Shown here: in pieces, positions 16,037-24,737 of the stretch
Position numbering within the stretch: position 1 is the stretch's first letter
Layout: every line of letters begins with the position of its first letter
Assembly: GCA_022827885.1 (NCBI GenBank)
Contig: JAJEIP010000065.1
Span: forward strand, 1-63,669
Source of the DNA: Candidatus Poribacteria bacterium
GTDB lineage: Bacteria; Poribacteria; WGA-4E; WGA-3G
Direction: 5' to 3'
DNA length: 63,669 nt
The notes under the pieces: generated by a model
Told to the model about the DNA's origin: nothing
What the model saw: the letters and a program-made list of their open reading frames with translations, nothing else
The model's database searches: none
Position numbers and translations under genes: made by a program

Positions 16037-16984
16037 ATGGATAATACGAAAGTCTTGATTGGCAGTCGGCAGGCACCAGACATTGAGGCGATGCTTTCGG
16101 ATCTTCCCTCAACGGTTGAGGTCCGCTTTTTACCACACGGTGAGTCTTTGCGTGACCATATCGCTGATGTTGATATTTTGTTCGGACACCTTGGCGAGGA
16201 TGTGATGCAAGAGGCAACGGCATTGCGTTGGGTGCATCAACCGCATGCAGGGGTTGAAGGATTTATGTATCCTACTTTCAAGGCGAGCGATGTGATACTC
16301 ACCAACTGTCGCGGCTTGTATGGCACGCAAATTGCCGAGCACGCCTTTGCTTTGCTTTTATCCCTCACCCGTCGGATTCCCAATCAATTGGAATTTATGA
16401 AGACGAAACATTGGGAACGCGTGCCATGTATCGAACTGGCGGGTATGACAATGGGCATTCTCGGACTCGGAGGCATCGGACGGGCAATTGCGGCACGCGC
16501 ACAGGCGTTTGAATTTAATGTCATTGCCGCTGATGTAGAGCCAATCGACAAACCCGATACCGTCTCAGAACTCTTTGATTTGGATGGGTTGATGGCGTTC
16601 TTGGTGAAATCCAACATCCTCATGGTATGCTGTCCGAGTACCCCCGAAACGCATAAACTCCTATCAGATGCGCAATTTAATCAGATGCCCGATGCGAGTT
16701 TCCTCGTGAATGTCAGTCGTGGCAGGATTATTGACGAAACGGCATTGGTAACCGCACTTCAGAGTGGGAAATTAGCGGGGGCAGGACTGGATGTAACGTA
16801 TACGGAACCGTGTCCACCGGAAAGCCCGCTGTGGGAACAGGAGAATGTCATCCTGACCTCACACAGTGCAGGTTCCTCGCAGCACGTCCGCAGACGTGCC
16901 ATGCAACTTTTTATAGATAATCTACACCGTTACGTAAAGGGTGAACCTTTAGTCAACGTCGTTGACAAGCAGAAGGGATACTAA
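16037..16984 (+). CDS. D-2-hydroxyacid dehydrogenase
   Basis: From the ATG at 16037 the protein has 315 residues. The nucleotide-binding GLGGIGR lies at about 143-149. The catalytic trio is Arg in NVSRGRIID (about 228), Glu257 in TYTEPCPPE and His276 in TSHSAG. These define the NAD(P)-dependent D-isomer 2-hydroxyacid dehydrogenase family (glyoxylate, hydroxypyruvate or phosphoglycerate-like substrates; the exact one cannot be read). An ATG at 16004 is in frame, but 16037 is preferred because GGAG lies 7 bp upstream and the fold begins immediately. It lies between the pterin dehydratase and a Gfo/Idh oxidoreductase in one probable operon. Confidence 0.9.
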   Translation: MDNTKVLIGSRQAPDIEAMLSDLPSTVEVRFLPHGESLRDHIADVDILFGHLGEDVMQEATALRWVHQPHAGVEGFMYPTFKASDVILTNCRGLYGTQIAEHAFALLLSLTRRIPNQLEFMKTKHWERVPCIELAGMTMGILGLGGIGRAIAARAQAFEFNVIAADVEPIDKPDTVSELFDLDGLMAFLVKSNILMVCCPSTPETHKLLSDAQFNQMPDASFLVNVSRGRIIDETALVTALQSGKLAGAGLDVTYTEPCPPESPLWEQENVILTSHSAGSSQHVRRRAMQLFIDNLHRYVKGEPLVNVVDKQKGY

Positions 16985-17009
16985 ATCACAACATAGAAAT
17001 GGAGAGAAA

Positions 17010-18083
17010 ATGAGTCAGAAAACGTATCGCGCCGCGGCAATCGGACATACCGGGGCAGGCAACTTCGGGCACGGACTCCATACCCCCTATAAAGATATAG
17101 AGAACGTCGAATTTATCGCTGTCTCTGATCCAAACGAAGAGGGTAGAGAAAAGGCAGCCGCAGAGGCTGGGGCATCGCGCAGCTACGCCGATTATCGAGA
17201 GATGCTTGAGAAAGAGGATCTCGATATTGTGAGTGTCTGCCCGCGGTGGACATCCGAGCACGTGGCTATGGTAACCGCGTGTCTTGAGGCAGGCTGCAGC
17301 GTCTATAGTGAGAAACCGATGACGAGTACGCTCGCAGATGGTGATGTAATCGTTGAGACAGCGAAGGCACACGGATTAAAGGTGGCTGTGGCACATCAGG
17401 CGGTGTATCTCCCCGCGACACATGCGATTAAGGAGATGCTCGACGATGGGAAAATCGGCACGATCCAAGCCATTCACGCCAGCGGGAAGCAGGATCATCG
17501 CGGGGGTGGTGAGGATATGATTGTGCTCGGTACCCACATTTTTAACATGATGCGTTTCTTCGTCGGTGATGTCGCATGGATGCAGTCTCATGTCACGACG
17601 AATGGCAAGGAGATCGCATACGGGGACGACCACGAACCCACAGAACCTGTTGGACCCGTCGCCGGTGATTGCATCAACAGTTACTTCGCTTTCAAAAGTG
17701 GTGCCTCTGGCTTTTTTGAATCCCGAAGGGATCAAGCTGGCTCCGGTAGATACGGCATGGAAATCGTCGGCACCGAAGGTATCTTCTCGCTTCGCGGTGA
17801 TGTTGCCAATCGACTCATGGTCTATCCATACCCGGTACTGCTCCCTTCAAATCCAGAGCAGGAGTGGGAGGCAATCGACTTAGATCAAACGCCTTTCTCC
17901 AGTGGCAATGAACTCGCGATCCGAGATCTGATTGATGCGATTGAGAACGACCGGAAACCGATTTCCGCGGCGGAGGACGCTGTTGCCGCCTTGGAAATGA
18001 TCCTCGGTGCCTACGAGTCTCAACTCTCAGGAGGGCGCGTCCCCTTCCCAATCGCAAATCGTGAACATCCCTTGAGCAGATAA
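17010..18083 (+). CDS. Gfo/Idh/MocA-family oxidoreductase
   Basis: The 357-residue protein opens with a nucleotide-binding glycine motif (IGHTGAGNFGHG), followed by FIAVSDPNEEGREKAA. The EKP motif at about 101-103 (VYSEKPMTSTLADG) is diagnostic of Gfo/Idh/MocA dehydrogenases acting on sugars, inositols or related compounds. A frame extends to 16962, overlapping the previous gene, but GGAGAG just before the ATG at 17010 marks the better start. It starts 25 bp after the hydroxyacid dehydrogenase, suggesting a shared sugar-acid pathway. A perfect 9-bp-stem hairpin follows it. Confidence 0.92.
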   Translation: MSQKTYRAAAIGHTGAGNFGHGLHTPYKDIENVEFIAVSDPNEEGREKAAAEAGASRSYADYREMLEKEDLDIVSVCPRWTSEHVAMVTACLEAGCSVYSEKPMTSTLADGDVIVETAKAHGLKVAVAHQAVYLPATHAIKEMLDDGKIGTIQAIHASGKQDHRGGGEDMIVLGTHIFNMMRFFVGDVAWMQSHVTTNGKEIAYGDDHEPTEPVGPVAGDCINSYFAFKSGASGFFESRRDQAGSGRYGMEIVGTEGIFSLRGDVANRLMVYPYPVLLPSNPEQEWEAIDLDQTPFSSGNELAIRDLIDAIENDRKPISAAEDAVAALEMILGAYESQLSGGRVPFPIANREHPLSR

Positions 18084-18101
18084 TTCCAAGAACACTGTCC
18101 G

Positions 18102-18125
18102 TTGGCGAGGTATCCCCCTCGCCAA
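18102..18125. terminator. Hairpin between convergent genes
   Basis: TTGGCGAGG (18102-18110) and CCTCGCCAA (18117-18125) form a perfect 9-bp stem with a 6-nt loop. It lies between the stops of two converging genes (18083 and 18133). No T-run is adjacent on either strand, so efficiency is uncertain. Confidence 0.5.
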
Positions 18126-18132
18126 TACCTCC

Positions 18133-18849
18133 CTATACCGGAATCATCTTCCGGACACCATCTTCATACCGCACCTGATAATCGGAAGTTGGCACGTCCA
18201 TTGCCCGGACAGCAAGCTCACCGAACGTAATCAGCGGCTCAGAAAGTAGGAGCAGTTCATCGAGAGATTCGGTCGGAGTCTTATCCGTTGTATCCAACAC
18301 AATCTTCCGTCCTTTTTGTGTAAACAGAGACCTATCGATCTCCTCCTGAAAGAGGCGTTTGAGCGTTGGAATATCGGCTTCCTTGATAATCTGATATTCG
18401 TGTGGATCTGTTGCCATCCGTTCCTTAATCGCGTCATCACTCGCGGTGACGTGAATCATCACGACATCTGGCAATCGTGCTTCAATCACCTGTGTTTCAT
18501 AACCGCGTTGCGCATTGATGTGATACTTCGAGTAGTATGGGCTTTCTGGATCATTGCCATAGAAGGACGAGTAAACCAGCTCCTCGATATGCCACCCTGC
18601 GATCATCGTATTCGCATAATTTCTAATCACCTCTACGTGATACTGAAGTTGCATCCGCTGCATCCGTTCCTTCACGTCATCGGGAAAATTAACATACGCC
18701 GCTCTCGATTCGGGGCTGAGTGTCGAGTCGGGGATCGTGAAGTGATCATCAACGTGGACACTCAGTTGCCGGTGCCGATAGTACTCGGTCATCAGGTCGA
18801 CCAGGGTCGATTTTCCAGCATATTCGATACCCACAAAAATACATCTCAT
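18133..18849 (-). CDS. P-loop nucleotide kinase-like protein
   Basis: From 18849 the protein has 238 residues and starts with MRCIFVGIEYAGKSTLVDLM, a Walker A (GIEYAGKST, residues 7-15) at the extreme N-terminus. This layout is typical of thymidylate-kinase-like and nucleoside kinase folds. Further P-loop kinase features are the DVVMIHVTASDDAIKERM strand/helix and a lid-like segment. The substrate is not recognisable. A frame extends to 18897, but GAGG 9 bp before the ATG at 18849 and the immediate P-loop support the shorter start. It is divergent from the toxin-antitoxin pair and ends head-on against the Gfo/Idh gene. Confidence 0.7.
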   Translation of the reverse strand: MRCIFVGIEYAGKSTLVDLMTEYYRHRQLSVHVDDHFTIPDSTLSPESRAAYVNFPDDVKERMQRMQLQYHVEVIRNYANTMIAGWHIEELVYSSFYGNDPESPYYSKYHINAQRGYETQVIEARLPDVVMIHVTASDDAIKERMATDPHEYQIIKEADIPTLKRLFQEEIDRSLFTQKGRKIVLDTTDKTPTESLDELLLLSEPLITFGELAVRAMDVPTSDYQVRYEDGVRKMIPV

Positions 18850-18967
18850 AAGAAAATACCTCGCCATTGGAATTGGTGGTGAATGGTAACGTCCCACAGT
18901 TATCTGCCCTTATGTTTATCACGAAAATAGAAAAATGTCAAATACCTATTCCAATTTTTCGGTCGTC

Positions 18968-18996
18968 TTGACAATTGGACATTTGCAGGGTATAAT
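18968..18996 (+). promoter_or_regulatory. Perfect consensus promoter of the HicB/RelE-like pair
   Basis: TTGACA (18968-18973) and TATAAT (18991-18996) are exactly consensus with a 17-bp spacer, 38 bp upstream of the start at 19035. Such a strong promoter fits an autoregulated toxin-antitoxin operon. Confidence 0.85.
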
Positions 18997-19034
18997 AACT
19001 TTAATCTGAACGGTTTTAACACAAGGAGGCGCAG

Positions 19035-19337
19035 ATGAAAAAAATTCAGACCGTAGAAATCTACGATTCAGAATATGAGACAACCTATACTGCCCACATC
19101 CAAAAAAACGGCGACGGATGGGTAGGCTGGATACAGGAACACCCTAAGGTAAAGTGTGAGGACAGCACACAAGAAGCATTGCTGAAAACCCTTGAGGATA
19201 CCCTTTATGAAACTTTAGAAGCCGACTGGGAAGCCTGGGATAGACAGATAGAAGAGGACGCTAAAACGGGTAAACTTGATAAACTTGAAGGGAACGTCCT
19301 TGAGGATTTGAGGGCAGGTAGGTGCAAAGATTTATAA
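19035..19337 (+). CDS. HicB-like antitoxin-type protein
   Basis: The 100-residue protein has the short HicB-like alpha/beta fold pattern: YTAHIQKNGDGWVGWIQEHPKVKCEDSTQEALLKTLEDTL, in which a substrate-like strand pair precedes the helix. It then continues into an acidic helical tail. AAGGAGG lies 7 bp upstream. The downstream partner is a RelE/ParE-type toxin rather than HicA, a mixed arrangement that occurs in several phyla. It is expected to neutralise the toxin and probably to bind the promoter at 18968-18996, although no DNA-binding domain is obvious. Confidence 0.72.
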   Translation: MKKIQTVEIYDSEYETTYTAHIQKNGDGWVGWIQEHPKVKCEDSTQEALLKTLEDTLYETLEADWEAWDRQIEEDAKTGKLDKLEGNVLEDLRAGRCKDL

Positions 19338-19584
19338 AACTAATCAAGCGTTTTGGGCATGTTATCACAGTCTGCCGCGGCAGATGCAACGACGCGCAGA
19401 TAAGAATTTTGCTTTACTGAAGCAAGATCCTGAACACCCATCCCTAAATTTTAAAAGGGTCGGGCGAACTCGGTGGTCTGTGCGAATCAGCAGAAATTAT
19501 CGCGCTTTGGCACGTGAAGAAAATGGTACGCTTGTTTGGTTTTGGATCGGCAAACACGACGAATACATACGGCGAATCCAATAA
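19330..19584 (+). CDS. RelE/ParE-superfamily toxin, start uncertain
   Basis: The frame encodes KTNQAFWACYHSLPRQMQRRADKNFALLKQDPEHPSLNFK followed by WSVRISRNYRALA and VWFWIGKHDEYIRRI. This is the compact RelE/ParE toxin fold of ribonuclease or gyrase poisons. The first ordinary start codon, ATG at 19384, falls inside the first conserved helix and would remove about 18 matching residues. The in-frame codons after the upstream TGA (19309-19311) include no ATG, GTG or TTG before it. An ATT at 19330, 8 bp before the end of the antitoxin gene and with AGGTAGG upstream, is the best candidate for the true start. Alternatively translation starts at 19384 and the N-terminus is shortened. Confidence 0.7.
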   Translation: MYKTNQAFWACYHSLPRQMQRRADKNFALLKQDPEHPSLNFKRVGRTRWSVRISRNYRALAREENGTLVWFWIGKHDEYIRRIQ

Positions 19585-19622
19585 CTAAATCTTCTATAAA
19601 ATTATATCACAGATTACATACC

Positions 19623-20615
19623 ATGCTAACAATCGACAACCTCAACATTCCAGATTTCCCACTGTTGCTCGCACCGATGGAAGATGTGAGCGACCCGCCT
19701 TTTCGCGCCGTCTGCAAAGAGAACGGTGCCGATCTCATGTACACGGAATTCATCTCCTCCGAGGCACTCATCCGTGATGCCGCACCGAGCGTCGCAAAGT
19801 TAGACATTTTTGAGGTGGAGCGACCCATCGGTATCCAAATTTTTGGGCATAACATCGACTCCATGCGCGCCTCTGTCGAAATTACGGAGAAGGTCCGACC
19901 CGACATTATTGACATCAACTATGGGTGTCCCGTTAAGAAGGTTACGTGTAAAGGTGCCGGTGCGGGTATCCTACAAGACATCCCCAAGATGGTAAAAATG
20001 ACTGCCGAGATGGTAAAAGCCACGGATCTACCTGTAACCGTCAAAACGCGACTCGGATGGGACGATAAGACGAAATATATCGTTGAAGTCGCGGAACGGC
20101 TGCAGGATGTCGGTATCCGAGCGATTGCCATTCACGGCAGAACCCGGCGACAGATGTATAAGGGGGATGCCGACTGGACACTCATCGGTAGAATCAAGGA
20201 CAACCCGCGCATGACAATCCCTGTCTTCGGAAACGGGGATGTTGATAGTCCACAAAAAGCAGCACGAATGCGGCAACAATACGGCGTTGACGGTATCATG
20301 ATTGGGCGCGCCGCGATCGGGTACCCATGGATTTTCAACGAGATCAAACACTATTTCAAAACCGGCGAATTGCTACCACCGCCTTCGATAGATGAACGCA
20401 TTTCCGCTTTTAGAAAGCATCTCGATTTCTCTATCAAATGGAAGGGATTAAAACTCGGTATCCTTGAGATGCGTCGGCACTATAGCAACTATTTTAGGGG
20501 CATCCCACACGTTAAGCCTTTTCGCTATCGTCTTGTCACATGCGATAGTTACGACGGTGTGTTGGACATCGTGGCGGAACTCCGCATGCATGCGCTTATG
20601 TCAGGGGTTTCGTAA
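19623..20615 (+). CDS. dusB: tRNA-dihydrouridine synthase (DusB type)
   Basis: From the ATG at 19623 the protein has 330 residues, the normal length. FMN-barrel landmarks are LLLAPMEDVSDPPFRAVC, INYGCPVKKVTCKGAGAG with catalytic Cys102, TVKTRLGWDD, AIHGRTRRQMYKG, VFGNGDVDSP and GIMIGRAAIGYPWIF. The enzyme reduces specific uridines in tRNA D-loops using NADPH and FMN. An in-frame start at 19536 overlaps the toxin gene and adds only unrelated residues, so 19623 is preferred. The gene follows the toxin by 38 bp and may be read from the same transcript. Confidence 0.93.
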   Translation: MLTIDNLNIPDFPLLLAPMEDVSDPPFRAVCKENGADLMYTEFISSEALIRDAAPSVAKLDIFEVERPIGIQIFGHNIDSMRASVEITEKVRPDIIDINYGCPVKKVTCKGAGAGILQDIPKMVKMTAEMVKATDLPVTVKTRLGWDDKTKYIVEVAERLQDVGIRAIAIHGRTRRQMYKGDADWTLIGRIKDNPRMTIPVFGNGDVDSPQKAARMRQQYGVDGIMIGRAAIGYPWIFNEIKHYFKTGELLPPPSIDERISAFRKHLDFSIKWKGLKLGILEMRRHYSNYFRGIPHVKPFRYRLVTCDSYDGVLDIVAELRMHALMSGVS

Positions 20616-20691
20616 TTAGCAGTCAGTGATTAGTCAGCATCGCCAGTGCAGCTGGATTCTACAGAGGAACTGGGCATCTCTGAAAAAACGC

Positions 20692-20720
20692 TTGACGCGT
20701 AAACCGGATAATATTATCAT
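20692..20720 (+). promoter_or_regulatory. Sigma-70-like promoter of dapF
   Basis: TTGACG (20692-20697) and TATCAT (20715-20720) are 17 bp apart, 36 bp upstream of dapF. The -10 overlaps an AT-rich palindromic stretch. Confidence 0.55.
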
Positions 20721-20756
20721 ATAACACAACTATATCTCCGCAGTAAAGGACTCTGA

Positions 20757-21581
20757 ATGGACAAAATACCCTTTATGAAACTCAGCGGGGCAGGCAACGA
20801 CTTCGTCATTATCAATAATTTGGCTGGAATCGTTGATAGCACCGATACAGACTTTGTGAAAAAACTTTGCCAACGCCGTATGTCAGTTGGAGCTGACGGT
20901 GTTCTTCTCGTCGAAAAAGCAGCTGACGTCGATTTTCGCATGCGCTACTTCAATGCCGATGGTGGCGAAGTGGAAACGTGTGGGAACGGCGCCCGTTGTA
21001 TCTCCAAATTCGCCTATCTCAACGGTATCGCGGCTGAACAGATGCGCTTTCTGACGAACGCCGGGATTTATGAATCCGAAATAGTCGGTCAGAACGTTAA
21101 AGTGCGTATGAGCGATCCTACGGACATACGACTCAATGTGCCACTCCAATTGACGGATGGGATGCACGCAGTCGGGTTCGCAAATAGCGGCGTGCCTCAT
21201 GTTGTTTTCTTCGTTGAGGACTTGGAAGGAACGGATGTCTTTGATTTAGGACAGCAGACGCGGTATCACGACGATTTCAAACCCGCTGGCACGAATGCCA
21301 ATTTTATCCGTGTTCAGTCGCCAGGGCTGATTGATATCCGGACGTATGAGCGAGGTGTCGAAGATGAAACACTCGCGTGTGGCACGGGATCGATCGCTTC
21401 TGCTATTGTTGCTGCAACGTTAGGAAAGGTCGTATCCCCGGTTGCCGTCAAAACAGCGAGTGGGGTGGAATTGAAGATTCATTTCGATGCCGAGAACGGC
21501 GAGGCACGAAACGTTTATCTTGAAGGCGATGCTCGCGTTATCTACGTCGGTGAACTCACAACAGACGCATGGAATTATTAA
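20757..21581 (+). CDS. dapF: Diaminopimelate epimerase
   Basis: A 274-residue protein with the two-base catalytic cysteines: Cys75 in ETCGNGARC and Cys208 in DETLACGTG. The start KLSGAGNDFVIIN is also diagnostic. It converts LL- to meso-diaminopimelate, the precursor of lysine and of Gram-negative peptidoglycan cross-links. The gene is followed 165 bp later by dapA, the first committed enzyme of the same pathway. Promoter elements at 20692-20720 support a transcript of its own. Family and role are clear. Confidence 0.97.
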   Translation: MDKIPFMKLSGAGNDFVIINNLAGIVDSTDTDFVKKLCQRRMSVGADGVLLVEKAADVDFRMRYFNADGGEVETCGNGARCISKFAYLNGIAAEQMRFLTNAGIYESEIVGQNVKVRMSDPTDIRLNVPLQLTDGMHAVGFANSGVPHVVFFVEDLEGTDVFDLGQQTRYHDDFKPAGTNANFIRVQSPGLIDIRTYERGVEDETLACGTGSIASAIVAATLGKVVSPVAVKTASGVELKIHFDAENGEARNVYLEGDARVIYVGELTTDAWNY

Positions 21582-21746
21582 AAGTAGCAGGCCACGCGGC
21601 GCAGTAAATGTAGGTTGGGTTGAGCGGTAAAATACCAAGTACCCTCAAATGATAAAGAGTATGTCGGTACTTCATGTCCGAAGGATATAAGGAAATATAG
21701 CGAAACCCAACGATCCGAACTGATAACTCAAAAAAGGAGGGTTTAC

Positions 21747-22622
21747 ATGTTTCAAGGCTCTTATGTTGCACTCGTCACACCATTTAAGGACGATGAATCG
21801 CTTGACGAAGCGAAACTCAAGGAACTGATTCAATTTCAGCTTGACGGCGGAACACACGGCATCGTCCCGTGTGGCACAACAGGTGAATCCCCCGCGCTGT
21901 CTGAGACTGAACATGACAGGGTCATAGAACTCACTGTCGAAACTGTAAATGGACAGGTGCCGATTATCGCGGGTACCGGGTCCAACTCGACAACACGTAC
22001 GTTGCGGGCAACAGAGCACGCCAAAGCCGCCGGTGCGGATGCTGCTCTGATTGTTACCCCTTATTACAATAAGCCGACCCAAGAAGGATTGTATGCCCAC
22101 TATATGAAGATCGCTGACACAGTGGACATCCCGATCGTCATCTACAACGTTCCAGGACGTTGCGGGACCGACATCCTTTCCCCCACGATTGCCCGACTTG
22201 CCGAACATCCGAACATCATCGCACTCAAGGAAGCAACCGGTGAACTCAAACGCGCCAGTGAAGTCGTCGACTTATGTCCCGATGATTTCGTTGTGCTTTC
22301 CGGTGACGATGTGAACACATTGCCGATTATGGCTGTCGGGGGTAAAGGCGTGATTTCAGTTGTGGCGAACGTCGCGCCCGCGGATGTCGCGGAGATGTGC
22401 AACGCTTTCCATGCCGGGAATCTTGAACTCGCTCGTAAACTCCATTATAAAACGTTGTCACTGGCGGTGGATCTCTTTATTGAGACAAACCCGATTCCTG
22501 CGAAAACTGCCCTCCAACTGATGGGGAAACTCAACGGGAAATTGCGCTTGCCCCTCGCACCGATGGAGCCCGCGAACCTTGAATCCCTACGCAAAACAGT
22601 TTCGGAAGCGGGGTTGATTTAA
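21747..22622 (+). CDS. dapA: 4-hydroxy-tetrahydrodipicolinate synthase
   Basis: A 291-residue class I aldolase-type enzyme with all landmark residues: Thr44-Thr45 in CGTTGES, Tyr107 in VTPYYNKP, Tyr133 in YNVPGRCG and the Schiff-base Lys161 in ALKEATG. It condenses pyruvate with aspartate semialdehyde, opening the diaminopimelate pathway. GGAGGG lies 8 bp upstream of the ATG. The 165-bp gap after dapF contains a short inverted repeat (GTTGGGTT at 21614-21621, AACCCAAC at 21704-21711). A large hairpin follows the stop. Confidence 0.97.
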   Translation: MFQGSYVALVTPFKDDESLDEAKLKELIQFQLDGGTHGIVPCGTTGESPALSETEHDRVIELTVETVNGQVPIIAGTGSNSTTRTLRATEHAKAAGADAALIVTPYYNKPTQEGLYAHYMKIADTVDIPIVIYNVPGRCGTDILSPTIARLAEHPNIIALKEATGELKRASEVVDLCPDDFVVLSGDDVNTLPIMAVGGKGVISVVANVAPADVAEMCNAFHAGNLELARKLHYKTLSLAVDLFIETNPIPAKTALQLMGKLNGKLRLPLAPMEPANLESLRKTVSEAGLI

Positions 22623-22651
22623 TCTGAGTCAGATCCTAATAAACCCTTGGG

Positions 22652-22696
22652 TGCTTAAATTTGTCTGGGGTGTTATGTCCCAAACAAATTTAAGCA
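22652..22696. terminator. Long perfect hairpin after dapA
   Basis: TGCTTAAATTTGT (22652-22664) and ACAAATTTAAGCA (22684-22696) form a perfect 13-bp stem. Inside the loop TGGG and CCCA can extend it after one mismatch. It lies between dapA and hicA. There is no T-run, so it may be a mobile palindrome or a processing site rather than an intrinsic terminator. Confidence 0.5.
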
Positions 22697-22746
22697 TCTA
22701 TAAAGATGGACGCCCCGGAGATATAAACCCTTAAAAGAATCGCAGC

Positions 22747-22995
22747 ATGAATCGCAGTAAAGCCTTGCTACACAAGGCGCGACGAAATCCGAATGGCTTG
22801 AAATTCAGAGAGTTTGAACGACTTATGCATTGGCACGGTTGGACACAGCATCGTCAACGTGGGAGTCACCGAACTTGGTACTCACCGGCGGGATACAGGA
22901 TCGTTGTTCAACCTGAGTATTCCATGGCAAAGGGCTACCAAGTTCGACAATTTCTTAAACAATACGACAAGGAAGCAGCAAATGAAAAAGAATAA
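22747..22995 (+). CDS. hicA: HicA-family toxin
   Basis: The 82-residue basic protein has the HicA double-stranded-RNA-binding-like fold. FREFERLMHWHGW is followed by QRGSHRTWYSPAGYRIVVQPEYS, with the catalytic His41 in the GSH motif. HicA toxins bind and cleave mRNA when free of HicB. The N-terminal extension of about 17 residues before the fold is longer than in many members. The 3' end overlaps hicB by 14 bp, typical of the toxin-first hicAB order. The hairpin at 22652-22696 separates the pair from dapA. Confidence 0.88.
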   Translation: MNRSKALLHKARRNPNGLKFREFERLMHWHGWTQHRQRGSHRTWYSPAGYRIVVQPEYSMAKGYQVRQFLKQYDKEAANEKE

Positions 22996-23356
22996 CCACG
23001 ACGATTTCGACGGATTCATGATTAATGTATTTTTTGATGAAGATGGCGATTACCTGGCACATCTCGTGGAACTTCCCAATGTCTCTGCTTTCGGCGCGAC
23101 ACCCTCCGAGGCACTATCTGAATTGAAAACCGCTTGGGAATTGATGAAGGAATGTTATCAAGCGGATGGTGAACCTTTGCCACAAGCCCCCTCGCGCAAA
23201 GGTTACGAAGGTCCGCTCAATGTTCCGATTGATTCTCAACTTTATCATGCTTTGGTAGATGAAGCTGCGAAAGCCGGCATGAGTCTTTACGCACTTGTGG
23301 CACAAAAGCTTGCCAAACTGACACCAGTCGATGATAGAAGGGCCAGAGGACAATAA
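22982..23356 (+). CDS. hicB: HicB-family antitoxin
   Basis: From the ATG at 22982 the product is 124 residues. The HicB core reads FDGFMINVFFDEDGDYLAHLVELPNVSAFGATPSEALSELKTAWELM. A C-terminal segment PLNVPIDSQLYHALVDEAAKAGMSLYALVAQKLAKL is a ribbon-helix-helix-like DNA-binding domain, so this antitoxin probably represses its own operon. GGAAG lies upstream, inside hicA. A longer frame back to 22814 only runs through hicA and is rejected. The pair is complete and apparently intact. Confidence 0.88.
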   Translation: MKKNNHDDFDGFMINVFFDEDGDYLAHLVELPNVSAFGATPSEALSELKTAWELMKECYQADGEPLPQAPSRKGYEGPLNVPIDSQLYHALVDEAAKAGMSLYALVAQKLAKLTPVDDRRARGQ

Positions 23357-23404
23357 AACGCAACGCAAAATCTCTATCCAGCCAGTAAAACCGAAATACA
23401 CCCA

Positions 23405-24718
23405 CTAAAACCCGTCTGGCAATAGCCTATGCACAGTATCAATCACCAGCTGCTCAACGCCCGGGGCAAATCGAGTCGGTGGACCGAAATAGAGCATCGC
23501 ACCACCACCCTCGTAGCCGCCCTCGGCTAATACCCGCTCCGACGGAATATAGCACGGAAACGCGTTCGAGTAGGCACCCACCCACAGCCGTTCGGCATCT
23601 AACTCACTTTTCAAGCGGAGCGAATAATCGACAACCACCTCACTCGCAAGGAACACAATCGCAAGTTCATCGCCGAATTTCCACGCCTGTACGGGATAGG
23701 AAAGTTCCGTTTGTATAGTCTCTCCACTCTGCAAGCGTTCGAGGTGCTTTTGGGCATGATAGGCATCGGAACCGCCTCCCGCCACACGTGCCTCCCACTC
23801 TTCACGGGTCGGTAGTGTGTCAAAGGGCAGATTAACCCTTTCAAACACACCAGTAGGCACACGGGTGAGGGATTTAGCCTCTCCTTTCAGGAGACATTGC
23901 ACCTCCTCAGAGAGTGCCTCTCCGTGCGCTTTCGCATACGCGAGACGGGTGCTGAAGACCTCTTCTTGTCCATCCGGCATCGGCAGCATCCGTGATTCGG
24001 GATTCGCATCGGCACCACATCCGATGGAGATTAAAGCGGTTACGCCGGGTAAAGATTCTTGGATGGCTTCTTGGGCAAACCCTGCCCAATCCCCACAGAT
24101 ATGATTATCTGTACCTGCCAACGTCGTGCAATGGCAGGCGTAACTTGCCCACACGGCGCGTAGAGTGCCGTCCACACCTGTGATTTGCATGCACGGTAAG
24201 GAATGGTCTACGGGTCCGCCTTCAGTGCGCCGATTTTTAGCGAAACCGAGTTCTCCGATGCTCCAACTCAGACGTGATGGCTCTCGGTTTTCAAGTGCCT
24301 CCAGGGCAACGGCTTCCATCCAATCCTTAAATTGAGCGGTATAGCGATCTATCGTCTCCTGCTGTGCTGGAGGTATATCTGAACTAAATATGAAAGGTGC
24401 GGCATTTGTGAGGCACGGTGCGCTATGTGTATGCGAAAAACATGCCACGAAATGGGCACGCGGGATTCCCGTTTTCTCCTTGATTCGGTCGGACACTTCC
24501 TCGGTCAACTCGTCCGGTAAGCCGCAATTTTCGACGGTGACTAAGACGACGGGTTCATCTGCGTCACTGCCAATAGCGAGTGCCTTTGCCCATATTCGCT
24601 GGATGATACCGTCGGATTCCGTCCGACGACTCCCGTAACCGCTCAGTCGGATCGGATAATCTGGCGTAATATCTACTTCAGCAACACCGACCTGAATAAC
24701 GTTGTCTCTATCTGCCAT
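23405..24718 (-). CDS. Neutral/alkaline ceramidase N-terminal-domain protein
   Basis: The 437-residue protein matches the ceramidase-like N-terminal domain: VGVAEVDITPDYPIRLSGYGSR, ACFSHTHSAP and SYACHCTTL, the His-rich segments that ligate zinc in neutral ceramidases, plus GDWAGFAQEAI and GCGADANP. It lacks the C-terminal beta-sandwich of true ceramidases and has no signal peptide. These shorter homologs are common in environmental bacteria, and their substrates are unknown; amide hydrolysis is inferred. It is read divergently from its lower neighbour hicAB (convergent stops 48 bp apart) and lies 19 bp downstream of the outer-membrane protein gene. Confidence 0.85.
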   Translation of the reverse strand: MADRDNVIQVGVAEVDITPDYPIRLSGYGSRRTESDGIIQRIWAKALAIGSDADEPVVLVTVENCGLPDELTEEVSDRIKEKTGIPRAHFVACFSHTHSAPCLTNAAPFIFSSDIPPAQQETIDRYTAQFKDWMEAVALEALENREPSRLSWSIGELGFAKNRRTEGGPVDHSLPCMQITGVDGTLRAVWASYACHCTTLAGTDNHICGDWAGFAQEAIQESLPGVTALISIGCGADANPESRMLPMPDGQEEVFSTRLAYAKAHGEALSEEVQCLLKGEAKSLTRVPTGVFERVNLPFDTLPTREEWEARVAGGGSDAYHAQKHLERLQSGETIQTELSYPVQAWKFGDELAIVFLASEVVVDYSLRLKSELDAERLWVGAYSNAFPCYIPSERVLAEGGYEGGGAMLYFGPPTRFAPGVEQLVIDTVHRLLPDGF

Positions 24719-24737
24719 GTGAAGTTACCTCCCTGCG

